Shown here one piece after another: positions 30,328 through 30,825 of a stretch of DNA of 30,825 nt. Each line of letters opens with the position of its first letter. The stretch's first letter is position 1. The stretch is from a virus. Both the position numbers and the translations under genes were made by a program. The stretch is taken from IMG/VR virus record IMGVR_UViG_3300029624_000173, positions 1-30,825 of that record; one strand, given 5' to 3'. The notes below the pieces were generated by a model, which saw only the letters and a program-made list of their open reading frames with translations, was not told the DNA's origin and searched no databases.

Positions 30328-30620
30328 ATTATTTTATATATTCATAAGAATCAAAATAACTTACTGGCAAATGAATTATTTAATAAATCATATAGGTTCT
30401 GTCAGTTGGATGTAAATGAGCTTAATACATTAATCGAAAATATTATTTTTCATGTGTCTGAATTCGCATCATGAGCGACGGTATCACCGCTCTCGAAGTT
30501 CGTAATGGCCAACTTGTTTGTCTGCGATCGCGCCTGCCGAGCGCTGCGCCAGCTTTTGAATGTCAGCCGGCATTATTGCCCAGTGCTGAATCAAGTGTCG
30601 CCCGGGCCGTCCGGAACCGG
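30328..30620. other. Stretch without a supported gene downstream of the ApeA-like gene
   Basis: The first 140 bases are very AT-rich and contain no clear terminator hairpin. From 30470 composition returns to GC-rich. A 29-codon open frame on the reverse strand (MPADIQKLAQRSAGAIADKQ...) around 30480-30570 is too short to support. Confidence 0.5.
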
Positions 30621-30692
30621 TTATCGTTGTCTGAGCCTGACACCGGGCCCACCGCCGTTCGGTTCGATGAATTGCACACCGGCGGCCTCTAG
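30621..30692 (-). pseudogene. C-terminal fragment of a small XRE regulator, cut by an IS
   Basis: The reverse strand encodes LEAAGVQFIEPNGGGPGVRL and RQR before a TAA, the same tail as the two XRE paralogues at 14955 and 15208. Upstream coding is missing because sequence of an IS5-type element starts at about 30693. Like the other pair it converges on a plus-strand defence-type gene. Confidence 0.75.
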
Positions 30693-30825
30693 GTCACGAA
30701 CTCATAAAGGGGATTCCCTTTGGCGGCCCGCCGTGATTCAAGGTCCTCGAAGGAGGGGCCATGACCCAGACACGGCGCTACGAACTGACGGACTTCGAAT
30801 GGTCGATCATCGAGCCGCTGTTGCC
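30693..30825 (+). mobile_element. Left end of an IS5-family insertion sequence
   Basis: The XRE homology stops at about 30692 and a transposase start follows 68 bases later. The exact terminal repeat cannot be fixed because the other end lies outside the window. Confidence 0.6.
30761..30825 (+). CDS. IS5-family transposase, N-terminus only
   Basis: The first 21 codons are MTQTRRYELTDFEWSIIEPL followed by LP. The YELTDxEWxxIxPLLP start is typical of IS5-family transposases with an N-terminal DUF4096 domain. GAAGGAGGGG lies directly before the ATG. The gene continues past the window end, so its completeness is unknown. Confidence 0.85.
   Translation, partial: MTQTRRYELTDFEWSIIEPLL

Larger units (their letters stand above)
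3091..30692. mobile_element. Defective Mu-like-tail prophage carrying several defence-type cargo loci
   Basis: A phage region starts right after tRNA-Glu and holds integrase remnant, methyltransferase, primase, helicase, tape measure, baseplate, tail fibre and lysis genes in phage order. Head genes, terminase, sheath and tube are missing between the helicase and the tape measure. The right attachment site is not visible. The right limit given here is where an IS5-like element begins, and the element may continue beyond the window. Cargo genes sit at 10.9-12.6, 13.2-14.9, 16.9-17.8, 21.6-22.8, 28.1-28.5 and 28.9-30.3 kb. Confidence 0.8.

Noticed and set aside
1-30825. CRISPR array
   Set aside because: No evenly spaced direct repeats with unique spacers were seen; the repeats present are gene-end duplications and dispersed palindromes.

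Overview
The window comes from a GC-rich bacterial chromosome, most likely an alphaproteobacterium of the Rhodospirillales type. The evidence is very high GC with GC-rich third codon positions, densely packed genes with ATGA/GTGA overlaps, and the style of the phage tail genes. I cannot name a genus. Bases 1-3090 are host DNA: a short AT-rich fragment at the left edge that looks like the end of an RRXRR/IscB-type gene, an L-threonine aldolase (+), an FkbM methyltransferase and a YceI protein (both -), and a tRNA-Glu(CTC).

From the tRNA to at least 30.69 kb lies a decayed prophage with a Mu-like contractile-tail gene order. Its left end holds only the C-terminal catalytic part of a tyrosine integrase, pointing back at the tRNA. 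Small phage genes follow (a cupin-like protein, an MT-A70 adenine methyltransferase), then a hicAB module, a zinc-finger/Toprim primase and a D5/P4-type helicase. The helicase is cut off after about 449 codons and joined directly to the C-terminal part of a tail tape measure protein. Terminase, portal, capsid, sheath and tube genes are therefore absent. The distal tail cluster is intact from the DNA-circularisation protein through gp44/P, gp45/V, gp46, gp47/J, gp48, a tail-collar fibre and a fibre-assembly-like gene. A lysis cassette follows: endolysin, Rz-like, and an embedded Rz1-like lipoprotein. The element has replication, baseplate and lysis genes but cannot build a head, so it looks like a defective prophage kept as a cargo carrier.

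The cargo is the striking part. Accessory genes, several much more AT-rich than the phage backbone, sit at phage module boundaries: an sce7726-like nuclease plus a beta-family protein; an unrecognised pair of a soluble 350-residue protein and a 195-residue membrane protein; a DUF6615-like nuclease-like gene; an XRE-ImmA regulator/protease with its own promoter and terminators inside the tail operon; a truncated HEPN toxin with its partner; and an ApeA-like HEPN protein. Two cargo loci are bracketed by a duplicated 3' end of the neighbouring phage gene (tape measure at 10.7 and 12.9 kb; Rz1-like gene at 27.8 and 28.5 kb). Two loci are followed by convergent small XRE genes of one family (15.0-15.4 kb and a fragment at 30.6 kb). 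An IS5-family element cuts that last XRE fragment and runs off the window.

Possible control elements include two GCACA-N4-TGTGC sites between hicA and the primase gene, a perfect TGTGA-N6-TCACA palindrome between the tRNA and the integrase fragment, and four copies of the palindrome GCGAACGNCGTTCGC, three of them directly after stop codons. Functions are assigned by recognising motifs by eye. No database search was run.
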